Shown here in pieces: positions 1-8,908 of a stretch of DNA of 45,351 nt. The notes beneath the pieces were generated by a model. The model did not search any database. It was not told where the DNA came from and was given only the letters and a program-made list of their open reading frames with translations. The DNA is from an uncultured Prevotellaceae bacterium. Lineage in GTDB: Bacteria; Bacteroidota; Bacteroidia; Bacteroidales; Bacteroidaceae. The first letter of the stretch is position 1; every line of letters starts with the position of its first letter. Where the stretch lies: NCBI GenBank assembly GCA_946541275.1, contig CAMNJH010000006.1:1-45351 (forward strand), written 5' to 3'. The position numbers and the translations under genes are program-made.

Positions 1-313
1 CGTTGTTCATCTTTGTTGCGATGGCAGCAGGCGCCAGATACTGTGAGGCCAGCATATGGAATAGGGTGAAGTGATAGGTGGCCTGATTGGCCCATGCCTT
101 GTAGAACAGGCGCTCATCGCCGGCTCTCAGGGCAGCGGCTTTCAGCTTTTCCACCGCGTCATTGAATTTATCCACCTCGTTTGTACTGAAATAGCGATAC
201 ATGTCTTCCTGCAGCTTCTTCAGATTGTTGTCTGCAGCAGCTGTCTGCGCTAAGGCCTGTTGCTCGATGGTCAGGCAAAAGAGCAGCAAGTACAGTATCT
301 CGACATGCTTCAT
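1..313 (-). CDS. N-terminal fragment of an exported TPR-like protein, possibly a sensor kinase
   Basis: This gene runs off the left edge of the window, so only about 104 residues are visible; it is absent from the ORF track because it lacks a stop. It begins with a signal peptide ([23 protein letters not shown]) followed by helical sequence rich in Lys, Glu and Ala, including FYKAWANQA. That pattern resembles the periplasmic TPR sensor part of Bacteroidota histidine kinases such as the one at 5389-7398, but the kinase part is not in view. The start ATG overlaps the proA stop codon (ATGA), so translation is probably coupled to proA. It could equally be a free-standing periplasmic TPR protein. 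Confidence 0.6.
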   Translation of the reverse strand, partial: MKHVEILYLLLFCLTIEQQALAQTAAADNNLKKLQEDMYRYFSTNEVDKFNDAVEKLKAAALRAGDERLFYKAWANQATYHFTLFHMLASQYLAPAAIATKMNN

Positions 314-1545
314 GGGCGTGTTTGTCCTTCTCCTTCAATCAGCCATTTGTAGGTGGTTATCTCCTCTAGTGCCATAGGTCCGCGGGGGCCAAGTTTCTGG
401 GTGCTGATGCCAATCTCGGCACCTAGCCCGAACTGAGCTCCGTCAGTGAAGCTGGTGGGGGCGTTCCAGTAGACGCAGGCGGCGTCGACATGTTGCTGGA
501 AGCGGCGGGCGTTCTGCTCATTGGCCGTGATGATGGCTTCGCTGTGGCCACTGCCGTAGCGGTCTATGTGGGCCAGGGCGTCTTCCAAGCTGGCGACGGT
601 CTTGATGGCCAGTTTGTAGTCCATGAACTCCGTGCCGAAGCTGTCGGTGGTGGCATGCTGTAGGAACGGATACTGGCCGTCAAGGGCTTTATAGGCTGGC
701 TCGTCAGCGTAGATGATGACATGCTTCCCGGCCAGGGGTTCTACTAGCTTTCCAAGATGTTCAAGCCTGTCTTGATGCACCAGCAGGCAGTCCAGCGCAT
801 TGCAGACGCTGACTCGGCGCGTCTTGGCGTTGAGTATGATGGCACGGCCCATGTCCAGGTCGCCGTCCTTGTCGAAATAGGTATTCACCACGCCGGCTCC
901 CGTCTCAATGACAGGCACCCGTGCTGTGTCGCGCACGAAATCTATGAGCCGCCGTCCACCCCGTGGGATGCAGAGGTCAACATAGCCCACGGCGGAGAGC
1001 AGTTCGGCGGTGGCCTCGTGGGTGGCGGGCAGCAGGGCCACCACATCAGTGCTCACGCCGAAGCGCTGCAGCACTTCGTGGATGAGCGCCACGGCTTCGC
1101 GATTACTGGCATCGGCATCCTTGCCGCCCTTCAGGATGCAGGCATTGCCACTTTTGAAGCAGAGCGAGAAGACGTCGAAAGTGACGTTAGGCCGGGCTTC
1201 GTAAATCATGCCGATGACTCCGAAGGGCACGCTGACGCGGCACAGGCGCAGCCCGTTGGGCAGCGTCTTCTGCTTGGTGATGTGGCCCAGTGGCGTGGGC
1301 AGGGTAGCCACATTGCGCATGTCCTGGGCGATGGCCTCCAGCCGTTGAGGCGTCAGCTGCAGACGGTCATAGAGGGGATTCGACTTGTCCATCCTGGCCA
1401 AGTCTTCGCCATTGGCCCTGAGCAGGCGTTCCTCGCCGTTGATGATAGCGTCACTGACGGCCAGCAGCACCTCATTGCGCTGCTCGTCGCTGAGCAGTGC
1501 CAGGCTCTTGCAGGCCCGTTTGGTATTCTCGAATTGCTTGTTCAT
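310..1545 (-). CDS. proA: Glutamate-5-semialdehyde dehydrogenase (gamma-glutamyl phosphate reductase)
   Basis: Cytosolic enzyme that reduces gamma-glutamyl phosphate to glutamate-5-semialdehyde with NADPH, the second step of proline synthesis. The 411-aa length is normal for ProA. Visible family features are the cofactor-domain segment [17 protein letters not shown], the LKGGKDA segment, and the C-terminal [19 protein letters not shown] block. The catalytic cysteine lies in VSVCNALD. It is the third gene of a minus-strand operon with proB, 31 nt downstream of the intervening gene, and its stop overlaps the start of the next gene by 4 nt. No proC is in the window. Confidence 0.96.
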   Translation of the reverse strand: MNKQFENTKRACKSLALLSDEQRNEVLLAVSDAIINGEERLLRANGEDLARMDKSNPLYDRLQLTPQRLEAIAQDMRNVATLPTPLGHITKQKTLPNGLRLCRVSVPFGVIGMIYEARPNVTFDVFSLCFKSGNACILKGGKDADASNREAVALIHEVLQRFGVSTDVVALLPATHEATAELLSAVGYVDLCIPRGGRRLIDFVRDTARVPVIETGAGVVNTYFDKDGDLDMGRAIILNAKTRRVSVCNALDCLLVHQDRLEHLGKLVEPLAGKHVIIYADEPAYKALDGQYPFLQHATTDSFGTEFMDYKLAIKTVASLEDALAHIDRYGSGHSEAIITANEQNARRFQQHVDAACVYWNAPTSFTDGAQFGLGAEIGISTQKLGPRGPMALEEITTYKWLIEGEGQTRP

Positions 1546-1576
1546 CTGTTATGATCCTTAATGGCTTACTAATCTG

Positions 1577-2782
1577 TTAAAACACGCCAAACAGCCGACG
1601 GCTCTCGAAGAGCCCCAGCACCTGCTTCTCAATAGGCGTGCACAGCACTATCTCGTTGTCAGTCCAGAACTGCTTGTCGTAGCCCTGGTCCTCAATGATG
1701 TCGTGCAGGTTGTCGTCAGCGGCTAGCTGCTTGCCACCACTGATTTGCCTGTCACCAATGTTGAAGAGCAGTGAGTGGGTCTTAATGGTTTTCCCGTAGA
1801 GCTGGTGCAGCTCATCAATGATGACCGACTGCACCTCCAGGAATTCCCGGTCCTCGCTCATGTTGACCACGAAGTGTAGCTCGGTTTCTATAATATCATC
1901 GTACGATTCCTGCCCAAAGAACTTGTTCAGTTCTTCCTTCTTTCTGTCTTCGCGCTCCTTCTTGTGCATTACAATCAAGTTCAGCTCCTGACCTTCCATC
2001 TTGCGCAGCATGTAGGTGGCGGGGTCGAAGTAGAGCGTGGCGTCAAGAATGACTTTGTTGGTGGGCTTGGGGGCGAAATGAACGGCCATCAGGCTGTCCT
2101 CCTCGTCGGCTATCAGTTTATAGCTGATGTCGTAGTGTTCTTCGCAAAACTTCGTCAGCGGATAGCGGTCGTCAGGCTGGGCTTTCATGCCGGGCTGGGT
2201 TGTCACAGGAATCTGCGAGGAAGAGAAGAAATTGGCATAGTAAGAGTAATAGTTGATGCTGTCAGGCTGTATGCCGGCAAAGCGCCCTTTGTTCAGTGCG
2301 AGGTTGCGCAGCCAGACCGCCGACTGCCCCTTGAGGAAGGCTTCCATGAATTCGTAGCAGGTGCTGTCAGCGTAGGCTGTCTGCCTGTAGAAGAAATTGG
2401 CCTTCTTCTTCCGGTTCTTTTTCAGCTGTAGCTCGGTTAAGGTGATGGCCCTCTTCAGGAACGAGCTGTTGGGCCTGACGGTCACCTCACTGAGCATGGC
2501 TACTATGGGTGCCAACTTTACCTGACTTCCCATCTTGTCGGCCACGACTGACGTGGCTTTATAGCCCACATAGCTGATTTGGAGCACGTCGCTGGGCTGG
2601 CAGGCTATGCTGAAGCCGCCCTCAGCGTTGGTGATGGTGGAATTGGTTCGGCTGATGAAGATGCTGGCATAGGGCAGGGGCTGATGTGTATGCGCGTCAA
2701 TGACGACGGCCTCGTAGGTGGTCGTCTGTGCGCTGACCGTCAGGGCCAGCCATGTCAGCAGTAGGCTTATCAACCTGTTCAT
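1577..2782 (-). CDS. Carboxypeptidase-like regulatory domain protein, secreted or periplasmic
   Basis: The 401-aa protein starts with a signal peptide (cleavage near TVSAQ) and then an N-terminal CarboxypepD_reg-like beta-sandwich at about residues 20-105, recognisable from VIDAHTHQPLPYASIFI, TNAEGGFSI and ISYVGYKA. This domain is common at the N-terminus of SusC-type receptors but also occurs in stand-alone surface proteins. The rest (about 110-401) contains a basic stretch and predicted beta strands, and I do not recognise a catalytic motif. It sits between proB (9 nt upstream) and proA (31 nt downstream), so it is probably co-transcribed with proline synthesis for reasons the sequence does not reveal. 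The substrate or partner is unknown. Confidence 0.72.
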   Translation of the reverse strand: MNRLISLLLTWLALTVSAQTTTYEAVVIDAHTHQPLPYASIFISRTNSTITNAEGGFSIACQPSDVLQISYVGYKATSVVADKMGSQVKLAPIVAMLSEVTVRPNSSFLKRAITLTELQLKKNRKKKANFFYRQTAYADSTCYEFMEAFLKGQSAVWLRNLALNKGRFAGIQPDSINYYSYYANFFSSSQIPVTTQPGMKAQPDDRYPLTKFCEEHYDISYKLIADEEDSLMAVHFAPKPTNKVILDATLYFDPATYMLRKMEGQELNLIVMHKKEREDRKKEELNKFFGQESYDDIIETELHFVVNMSEDREFLEVQSVIIDELHQLYGKTIKTHSLLFNIGDRQISGGKQLAADDNLHDIIEDQGYDKQFWTDNEIVLCTPIEKQVLGLFESRRLFGVF

Positions 2783-2791
2783 GGACTATCT

Positions 2792-3562
2792 TCAGGTGGG
2801 GAGGAACTCAGTGTGTGGGGTCGTCTCAGGGTGCTGCAGCAGGTCAACGAGTATATTGTCGCGTTTGCCATTGGCGATGACGACGCGTATGCCTGCCCTC
2901 TGCACTTTCTGGGCAGTGGTGTACTTAGAGTGCATGCCGCCGCGCCCGAAGGCGCTCTTCTCGGCCTTGATGTACTGTGAGAGGTCGCGGCCCGGGGCCA
3001 CGGTGGGAATGATGTGTGACTGCGGGTCGTCGGGGTGTCCGTCGTAGATGCCGTCAATGTTGGAGAGCAGCACCAGTGTCTCGGCCTCCATCATCTGTGC
3101 GATGAGCCCCGACAGCTCGTCGTTATCGGTAAACATCAGCTCGGTGACCGATACCGTGTCGTTCTCGTTCACAATGGGCAGCACGTCGTTCTCCAGCATC
3201 ACGGTCATGCAGGCACGCTGGTTGCTGTACTGCTCGCCGGGCTCAAAGTTTTCCTTCATGGTGAGCACCTGGCCCACGTGGATGCCGTACTCGCGGAACA
3301 GGTCGTAGTAGAGGCCCACCAACTTCACCTGGCCCACGGCCGAGAACAGCTGGCGCTGCTCCACGGAGTCCAGCAGATGGTCGACGGTGAGCTCACGACG
3401 GCCACAGGCCACGGCTCCAGAAGAGACGAGGATGGCGGTGTAACCCTGACGCCTGATCCATGCTACCTGGTCAACGAGTGCCGACACGCGCGTCACGTCG
3501 AGTTTTCCGTCTGTGCGGGTCAGCACATTCGATCCCACCTTGATTACGATTCGTTTGTCCAT
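2792..3562 (-). CDS. proB: Glutamate 5-kinase, short form without PUA domain
   Basis: Phosphorylates L-glutamate to gamma-glutamyl phosphate, the first and normally feedback-controlled step of proline synthesis. The whole 256 aa is an amino-acid-kinase fold: the N-terminal KVGSNVLT nucleotide-binding loop, LVSSGAVACGR, the VNENDTVS active-site stretch, and FGRGGMHSKYTTAQKVQRAG near the end. The E. coli enzyme (367 aa) carries an extra C-terminal PUA domain; here the protein ends right after the kinase domain with an intact stop, so the gene looks naturally short. It heads the operon, and a TAnnTTTG box lies 23 nt upstream of the ATG. Confidence 0.95.
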   Translation of the reverse strand: MDKRIVIKVGSNVLTRTDGKLDVTRVSALVDQVAWIRRQGYTAILVSSGAVACGRRELTVDHLLDSVEQRQLFSAVGQVKLVGLYYDLFREYGIHVGQVLTMKENFEPGEQYSNQRACMTVMLENDVLPIVNENDTVSVTELMFTDNDELSGLIAQMMEAETLVLLSNIDGIYDGHPDDPQSHIIPTVAPGRDLSQYIKAEKSAFGRGGMHSKYTTAQKVQRAGIRVVIANGKRDNILVDLLQHPETTPHTEFLPT

Positions 3563-3584
3563 TACCCCTTTTTGCTATCTGCTG

Positions 3585-3592
3585 CAAAGGTA
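3585..3592 (-). promoter_or_regulatory. Promoter -7 box for the proB operon
   Basis: On the minus strand this reads TACCTTTG, matching the Bacteroidota -7 consensus TAnnTTTG, and is preceded by TTCG as in several other promoters here. The spacing to the proB ATG implies a leader of roughly 15-20 nt. The -33 box is not obvious. Confidence 0.7.
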
Positions 3593-3760
3593 CGAATTTA
3601 GGCCGACACAGCCAAATGTTTTTAAAAAAAAGAGAGCGGTGCTGGTCCTGCGTGCTGAAAAGTCGGTGCGCAAACCCACTGAACGGGGTGAAAATGGGAG
3701 TAAAGGGAACATCGTAATAAAAATGTCATGAAATAGGGGCCCGTTTCAGAAAATTATTAG

Positions 3761-3768
3761 TAACTTTG
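3761..3768 (+). promoter_or_regulatory. Promoter -7 box for the TerC-family gene
   Basis: TAACTTTG fits the TAnnTTTG consensus and lies 38 nt before the chosen ATG. No good TTTG -33 box is seen at the usual 19-21 nt spacing. Confidence 0.6.
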
Positions 3769-3806
3769 CACGCGAAATTTGATAATTGTTAATTTTAAGT
3801 AGAAAA

Positions 3807-4817
3807 ATGGACTTGATGGTACTGCCCTTATGGGTGTGGATAGTATTCTATGTGCTGGTGTTCTTCATGCTGATTGCCGACCTGAAGATGTTTGGCAAGA
3901 AGGGACAGCACGAAGTAGATATCAAGGAGGCTTTGAAGATGACATGCGTGTGGATAGGCGTGTCGTTGGTGTTCTGCCTGGGCATTTATCTGTACTATCC
4001 TGTAGAGCCTCATGAAAAGGCCATGGAGTTCCTGGCCGGCTACCTGATAGAGAAGTCGCTGTCCATGGACAACCTGTTCGTCTTCCTGATGCTCTTCTCT
4101 TATTTTGGCATTCAGCGAAAGTATCAGCACGAGGTGCTGTTCTGGGGCATTTTCGGAGCGCTGGTGCTGCGCAGTGTCTTCATCTTTGCCGGTGCGGCCA
4201 TGGTGGAACGCTTTGAGTGGATACTGGGTCTCTTTGGCCTGTTCCTGCTCTACACGGGCGCCAAGATGTTTACCCACGACGAGGAGAAGCAGGGCGACCC
4301 TGGCAACAACTTCATAGTAAGACTATTCAAGAAGTTCACGCCTGTGACCGACAAGATGCACGACGACAAGTTCTTCATTATGGAGCAGGGCAAGCGCGTG
4401 GCCACGCCATTGTTTATTGCCCTCATCGTGATTGAGACCACCGACGTGGCTTTTGCCGTCGACAGCATCCCCGCCGTGTTCAGTGTCAGCCGCGACCCGT
4501 TCATCGTGCTCACCAGTAACATTTTTGCCATATTGGGTCTGCGCGCCCTCTATTTTGCCCTGGCTGCCGTGGCCAAATACTTCACTTACCTGAAGTACGG
4601 ACTGGGCGTCATCCTGATTTTCGTGGGTGTGAAGATGCTGCTGGCCATGAACGAGTACATTAATCAGTTGGGCTCATTGGTGGGTTTGAACATCAACATG
4701 CCCCACAAAGAGGTGCCTACGCTGTGGTCGCTAATATTCATCTTTGGTACGTTGCTGGCCTCCATGGGATTGTCAGTGCTACTGTCAAAGAAGAAGGAAG
4801 AGAAGTCTCAGGCCTGA
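3807..4817 (+). CDS. TerC-family integral membrane protein
   Basis: Polytopic inner-membrane protein of 336 aa with about eight or nine hydrophobic helices. Family hallmarks are the acidic and polar intramembrane segments SMDNLFVFLMLFSYF and IETTDVAFAVDSIPAVF, typical of TerC/Alx proteins. Members are linked to tellurite tolerance and, in Alx and YkoY-type relatives, to manganese export, so metal-ion efflux is the best general guess. The ORF track starts at a TTG at 3786; I prefer ATG 3807 because that is where the family sequence begins (MDLMVLPLWVW) and a TAnnTTTG box fits it. It is a single-gene transcript that ends about 15 nt before repeat element copy A. Confidence 0.88.
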   Translation: MDLMVLPLWVWIVFYVLVFFMLIADLKMFGKKGQHEVDIKEALKMTCVWIGVSLVFCLGIYLYYPVEPHEKAMEFLAGYLIEKSLSMDNLFVFLMLFSYFGIQRKYQHEVLFWGIFGALVLRSVFIFAGAAMVERFEWILGLFGLFLLYTGAKMFTHDEEKQGDPGNNFIVRLFKKFTPVTDKMHDDKFFIMEQGKRVATPLFIALIVIETTDVAFAVDSIPAVFSVSRDPFIVLTSNIFAILGLRALYFALAAVAKYFTYLKYGLGVILIFVGVKMLLAMNEYINQLGSLVGLNINMPHKEVPTLWSLIFIFGTLLASMGLSVLLSKKKEEKSQA

Positions 4818-4831
4818 TAGAATAGCCTCTT

Positions 4832-5310
4832 CGCGCGCACGCGCGTAATAATAGAACGAAAACAATGTGCTACAAGTGCTACTGGTTTTTCTAACCACTT
4901 GAAGTACAGCTGTTTGCAGGTGCATATTGGTCGGTCAGAAGTGCTACCGTAAATGCTACTGGCACAAATCACCACATGCCTGCACATTATTCCCGTTTTG
5001 TGCAAAAATGAGACATAGAGAAAAATGACGTTCGACTTTTCTCCATGTCTCATTGACTCTTTTTCATACGGCGTCGACTTTTTTTCATGGGGCGTCGACT
5101 TTTTTTAAAACGGCGCCGACTTTTTGAAAAATCTCGTTGACTTTTTGGAAAAAAACGGTCGACTTTTGTGACCAGTAGCACCAGTAGCATTTCCGGTAGC
5201 ACGAACCAGAGAAGTTCGTGCACCAGGAAGTGTCAATGTATCAGGAGGTTAAAGGCGTCGGTAGCACTTGTAGCACTATTTTTCGCGCGATATATACGCG
5301 CGCACGCGCG
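4832..5310. repeat. Dispersed complex repeat element, copy A
   Basis: A non-coding element of about 479 bp that fills the gap between convergent terC and the kinase gene. In order on the plus strand: CG terminus (4832-4845); outer arm GTGCTACAAGTGCTACTGG (4867-4885); inner arm GTGCTACCGTAAATGCTACTGG (4941-4962); central hairpin (5008-5053); six 21-bp units (5052-5165); inverse inner arm with CCAGTAGCACCAGTAGCAT and GGTAGCAC (5172-5202); inverse outer arm CGGTAGCACTTGTAGCAC (5259-5276); and CG terminus CGCGCGATATATACGCGCGC (5284-5310). Both ends carry CGCGCGCACGCGCG. ORFs drawn through it are interrupted: the frame opening at the hairpin ATG stops after six codons. The flanks (4818-4831 and 5311-5388) show nothing recognisable. 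Confidence 0.85.
5052..5165 (+). repeat. 21-bp tandem array in copy A
   Basis: Units begin at 5052, 5073, 5094, 5115, 5136 and 5158. The first five steps keep a 21-bp register and the last step is 22. Each unit has the form G-T/C-C/T-GAC, then five to seven T, then an A-rich or CATGG stretch. The first unit (ATTGAC) is degenerate and overlaps the end of the hairpin. Confidence 0.8.
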
Positions 5311-5388
5311 AGAGAATCAAAAAATGGGTGGACTTGGAATAACTGAAAGCGCAGAGAGCAGAGTTCTTGATTTTAATTCCTATGGGTT

Positions 5389-7398
5389 TTAGACAGGCAA
5401 TGTCATGATGAAGCGGGCACCGCTGGTGTATTTGGTGTCCAATGTAATGTCACCCCCCAGTCGGCGGGCAATATTGCGGGCAACGGAAAGGCCGATGCCG
5501 GCACCGGGTGAATACTGGTCCAACTGTACAAATTCCTCGAAAATCTGCTGAGCCTGGTCGGGTGGAACACCTATGCCCGTGTCCTCCACGGCAATGAACA
5601 GCTTTGTGTCCTGCTTCAGCAGTCTGATGGCAATCATTCCCTCACTGGTGAATTTCTGGGCGTTTTCCAGCAGACAGGATAGTGCACGTGCAGCATATTT
5701 CTGATTGGTGAACAGCCGGGTGAAGGCCAGCTCATTCTGTGAGTCCCAGTCGAATGCCACCTGCTCAGTAGATGTGACCCCTGTCATCCGTACAGCCTCC
5801 TGCACTATCTCGCGCACGGTGACATAGTCATTGCGCTCCAGGCTGTTGTGGGTATTGGAGTCAGAGAGTGCCATCATCTTGTCCACCAGCTTCACTATGC
5901 GCTCAGTGTTCTCGTTGATGCGCCGGTGAATGTCCGCCAGCTGGTCGGGCTGGAAATCGTTGTTGGGTGACGTGATGACCTGCGTGAAGCCCGAGAGGAT
6001 GTTGAGGGGTGTGCGTATCTCGTGGGAGATACTCTTGATGAAGTCCGACTTCATTTTCAGCGAGTCCTCAGCGCGCTGGTTAGCTTTGGTCAGCTCGTCG
6101 TTGGCCTGTTTGAGCTCGCGGTTTTTCTGCTCCATGCGCTTGGCTGAGCGATAGCGGAAGAAGAGGAAACCCAGCAGGGCCACGAGCACGATGCTGGCAA
6201 TGAGCAACAGGAAGCGGCTGCGGTCGCGACTGCGCTCCATCTGGCTGACGCGCTTCTGCTCGTCCAGCTGGTACAGCGTTGACAACTCGTCCAGCTGCGA
6301 GCGCATGTCGCGGCTGAAGACTGAGTCGAGCATATAGTACTGCTGGCGGAACAGTTGGGCGGCCTCAGCATGGCGGTTCAGCTTCGTCAGCACATCGGCA
6401 CGCAGCATGTTCAGACCGCCACCCACTTCCAGCTGCATGGCTTCCAGACTGTCCAGGCATGCCAGTGCTTCAGTGGCACGGCCCTCAGCCTCCAGCAGTC
6501 GGGCCCTGATGAAGAGAATGCGATAGGAAGTCAGCGGTATGTTGATATACTCTACACAATGATTGGCCTGGGCCACCTCTTGCCAAGCCTCGTCATAGCG
6601 CTGCAGGCCCATCAGCGACGATGCACGCTGCAGATGGCATGATAGGAGCGTGCCCATATAGGCGCTGGTGTTGTTGCGCTGCTGGCGCTGCTTGTTGATT
6701 TCCTGCAGCCACTCGTCCGACAGCTGGAGCTCACGCTGGTAGTTAGCCTGGGCGTCGAGCGTCTGGCAGATGTAGTCGCAGGTCAGGAAGAACAGGTCTT
6801 TCTCGTAGTTGCCACTGCGCAGCAGGTTGTAGGCACGCTCCAGCGTGCTCAGGGCGGCATCGTTCTGGCCCATGGTCTGGTAGGTGATGCCAGTGAGGAT
6901 ATAGGACACCACGCGGCCGAAGTCGTTGTCGCGCTTCTGGGCGTCCTCCAGCATCAGCTGGGCCTCGTGCATGGCCGTCTGCACCTTGCCGGTGTAGAGG
7001 TAGCTGCTGGCCTTGCTTTCCCATGTGTTGTAGTAGCGCTCCCACTGCTCATGCTCCTCGAACCAGGCCATCTGGACAGGTGCTTCGGCCTGCATAGCCT
7101 CGTCGCGTCCAAAGTTGTTGAGCACGGCAATCTTCTTCCAGCGGGCCTTGCCTTCGTTCTCAGCGTCGCCGTACTGGCGTTCATGGATGATCCACTCCTC
7201 CAGGACAGCCAGTTGCTCGTCGGCCTTGCCCTCTTTATTTAAGGCCTGACACAGCTGGTTGTAGGCGTCTGTCTTCTGCTTTCCCTCAGCCAGCTTCACC
7301 ACTTGGCGCAGTGAGTCAATGCTGTCAGCCCTTGCTGTGGACATGGCCAGCAGCAAGAGCAGCAGCATGAGTAAGCGGGAAAGGACTGACGTGTTCAT
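5389..7398 (-). CDS. TPR-containing membrane sensor histidine kinase
   Basis: Inner-membrane sensor kinase of 669 aa. Order: signal peptide (to about 25), periplasmic helical TPR-like repeats (about 28-375), one membrane helix (SRFLLLIASIVLVALLGFLFF, near 390-410), a coiled-coil linker, a HisKA domain with the phospho-acceptor His459 in SHEIRTPLN, and a C-terminal HATPase domain with an N-box-like LLENAQKF, the G1 box EDTGIGVPP and a G2-like GAGIGLSVAR. There is no receiver or DNA-binding domain, so a separate response regulator is needed and none is nearby. The track's TTG start lies six bases upstream; ATG 7398 fits better and is 6 nt after the kbl stop, which implies co-transcription with kbl. 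Confidence 0.9.
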   Translation of the reverse strand: MNTSVLSRLLMLLLLLLAMSTARADSIDSLRQVVKLAEGKQKTDAYNQLCQALNKEGKADEQLAVLEEWIIHERQYGDAENEGKARWKKIAVLNNFGRDEAMQAEAPVQMAWFEEHEQWERYYNTWESKASSYLYTGKVQTAMHEAQLMLEDAQKRDNDFGRVVSYILTGITYQTMGQNDAALSTLERAYNLLRSGNYEKDLFFLTCDYICQTLDAQANYQRELQLSDEWLQEINKQRQQRNNTSAYMGTLLSCHLQRASSLMGLQRYDEAWQEVAQANHCVEYINIPLTSYRILFIRARLLEAEGRATEALACLDSLEAMQLEVGGGLNMLRADVLTKLNRHAEAAQLFRQQYYMLDSVFSRDMRSQLDELSTLYQLDEQKRVSQMERSRDRSRFLLLIASIVLVALLGFLFFRYRSAKRMEQKNRELKQANDELTKANQRAEDSLKMKSDFIKSISHEIRTPLNILSGFTQVITSPNNDFQPDQLADIHRRINENTERIVKLVDKMMALSDSNTHNSLERNDYVTVREIVQEAVRMTGVTSTEQVAFDWDSQNELAFTRLFTNQKYAARALSCLLENAQKFTSEGMIAIRLLKQDTKLFIAVEDTGIGVPPDQAQQIFEEFVQLDQYSPGAGIGLSVARNIARRLGGDITLDTKYTSGARFIMTLPV

Positions 7399-7404
7399 AG
7401 GCAA

Positions 7405-8592
7405 TTATTTCAGCACGCCCAGTTCGCGGCCCACCTTCTTGAAGGCTTCGATACACTTGTCCAGCTGTTCGCGGTTGTGGCCGGCGGAGATTTGTACGCG
7501 GATGCGCGCCTGACCCTTGGGCACTACGGGGTAGTAGAAGCCCGTGACGTAGATGCCCTCGTCCTGCATCTTGGCAGCATAGACCTGTGAGAGCTTGGCA
7601 TCATAGAGCATGACGGCGCAGATGGCGCTCTGCGTAGGCTTGATGTCGAAGCCGGCGGCCATCATCTTTGAGCGGAAGTACTCTACGTTCTCCACCAGAC
7701 GGTCGTGAATCTCGTTGCTCTCGCCCAGCATCTTGAACACCTCCAGAGAGGCACCGATGATGGCTGGGGCCAGTGAGTTGGAGAACAGATAGGGGCGTGA
7801 GCGCTGGCGCAGCAGGTCAATGATTTCCTGACGGCCTGTGGTGAAGCCGCCCAGGGCTCCGCCAAAGCTCTTGCCCAGCGTGCCGGTATAGATGTCGACG
7901 CGGCCGTAGGTATTGAAGAACTCGCTGACGCCGTGGCCTGTGGGGCCTACCACGCCTGCAGAGTGGCTCTCGTCGACCATCACCAGGGCATCGTACTTCT
8001 CGGCCAGGTCGCAAATCTTGTCGATGGGAGCCACATTGCCGTCCATGGAGAACACACCGTCGGTGACGATGATGCGGAAACGCTGAGCCTGAGCCTCCTG
8101 CAAGCAGTGCTCCAGCTCGGCCATGTCAGCATTGGCATAGCGATAGCGCTTGGCCTTGCAGAGCCGCACGCCGTCAATGATGGAAGCATGGTTCAGGGCA
8201 TCGCTGATGATGGCGTCCTCCTCAGTGAACAGGGGCTCGAACACACCACCGTTGGCATCGAAACAGGCAGCATAGAGAATGGTGTCGTCAGTCTTGAAAT
8301 ACTGGCTGATGGCGGCTTCCAGCTCCTTGTGAATATCCTGAGTGCCGCAGATGAAACGCACACTCGACATGCCGAACCCGCGACGGTCCATCATGCGCTT
8401 GGAGGCCTCAATGAGCCGCGGATGGTCGCTCAGGCCCAGATAGTTATTGGCACAGAAGTTCAGTACTTCCTTGCCGTTCACTTGGATGGCTGCCCGCTGC
8501 GGGCTTTCAATCAGGCGCTCCTCTTTGTAGAGGCCTGCCTCACGGATCTCACTCAGCGTCTGTGCGAGATGTTCCTTCATTTTTCCATACAT
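7405..8592 (-). CDS. kbl: Glycine C-acetyltransferase (2-amino-3-ketobutyrate CoA ligase)
   Basis: PLP-dependent enzyme of the alpha-oxoamine synthase family. It cleaves 2-amino-3-ketobutyrate with CoA to glycine and acetyl-CoA, the second step of threonine breakdown. The 395 aa match the usual length. Motifs include NFCANNYLGLS, SSVRFICGTQDIHKELE, the VMVDESHSAGVVG cofactor-contact segment, and the PLP-lysine region TGTLGKSFGGALGGF. The usual partner, threonine dehydrogenase, is not in this window. It is first in a two-gene unit with the sensor kinase and has a clear promoter (8624-8654). Confidence 0.95.
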   Translation of the reverse strand: MYGKMKEHLAQTLSEIREAGLYKEERLIESPQRAAIQVNGKEVLNFCANNYLGLSDHPRLIEASKRMMDRRGFGMSSVRFICGTQDIHKELEAAISQYFKTDDTILYAACFDANGGVFEPLFTEEDAIISDALNHASIIDGVRLCKAKRYRYANADMAELEHCLQEAQAQRFRIIVTDGVFSMDGNVAPIDKICDLAEKYDALVMVDESHSAGVVGPTGHGVSEFFNTYGRVDIYTGTLGKSFGGALGGFTTGRQEIIDLLRQRSRPYLFSNSLAPAIIGASLEVFKMLGESNEIHDRLVENVEYFRSKMMAAGFDIKPTQSAICAVMLYDAKLSQVYAAKMQDEGIYVTGFYYPVVPKGQARIRVQISAGHNREQLDKCIEAFKKVGRELGVLK

Positions 8593-8623
8593 AGTTCTTA
8601 TGATTTGAGGTTCTTAGTGGCTG

Positions 8624-8654
8624 CAAAGATACAAAAAAACGCGATAAGTACAAA
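8624..8654 (-). promoter_or_regulatory. Promoter of kbl and the sensor kinase
   Basis: On the minus strand the -7 box is TATCTTTG (8631-8624) and the -33 box is TTTG (8654-8651), separated by 19 nt. This is one of the cleanest Bacteroidota promoters in the window, with a predicted leader of about 25 nt. Confidence 0.8.
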
Positions 8655-8770
8655 AGGAAAAGCACAAATCTTTTCGTTACGATGTTAAAAGAACAGCACG
8701 GGTCGTCGTGTTTAGCTTTTTCCGGGCCAGCAGTAGCACCTATCTCAAAGAAGATAGTAGACCAATAAGA

Positions 8771-8818
8771 GTTGTCCTAAGTTCTGGCATCCTTTGGGTG
8801 ACAAGAACTTAGGACAAC
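8771..8818. terminator. Perfect 15-bp inverted repeat between cysS and kbl
   Basis: GTTGTCCTAAGTTCT (8771-8785) and its exact complement (8804-8818) flank an 18-nt loop. It lies about 90 nt past the cysS stop and may end that transcript, but no T-run follows on the minus strand, so the terminator call is tentative. The rest of the 316-bp gap (8593-8908) holds the kbl promoter, a lone CAGTAGCACC and short CCGTG repeats near 8865-8905, and I see no gene there. Confidence 0.5.
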
Positions 8819-8908
8819 AATTCGGTCAAGCAGCTCTGTTATATTGTGAATAATCGCGTATAACTGTGAAAAACCGTGTAAAACCGTGGCCGTGAACGAA
8901 CCGTGGCC

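Noticed and set aside
3786-3806. TTG start for the TerC-family gene
   Set aside because: Three Met codons follow, and ATG 3807 matches the family start with a better leader.
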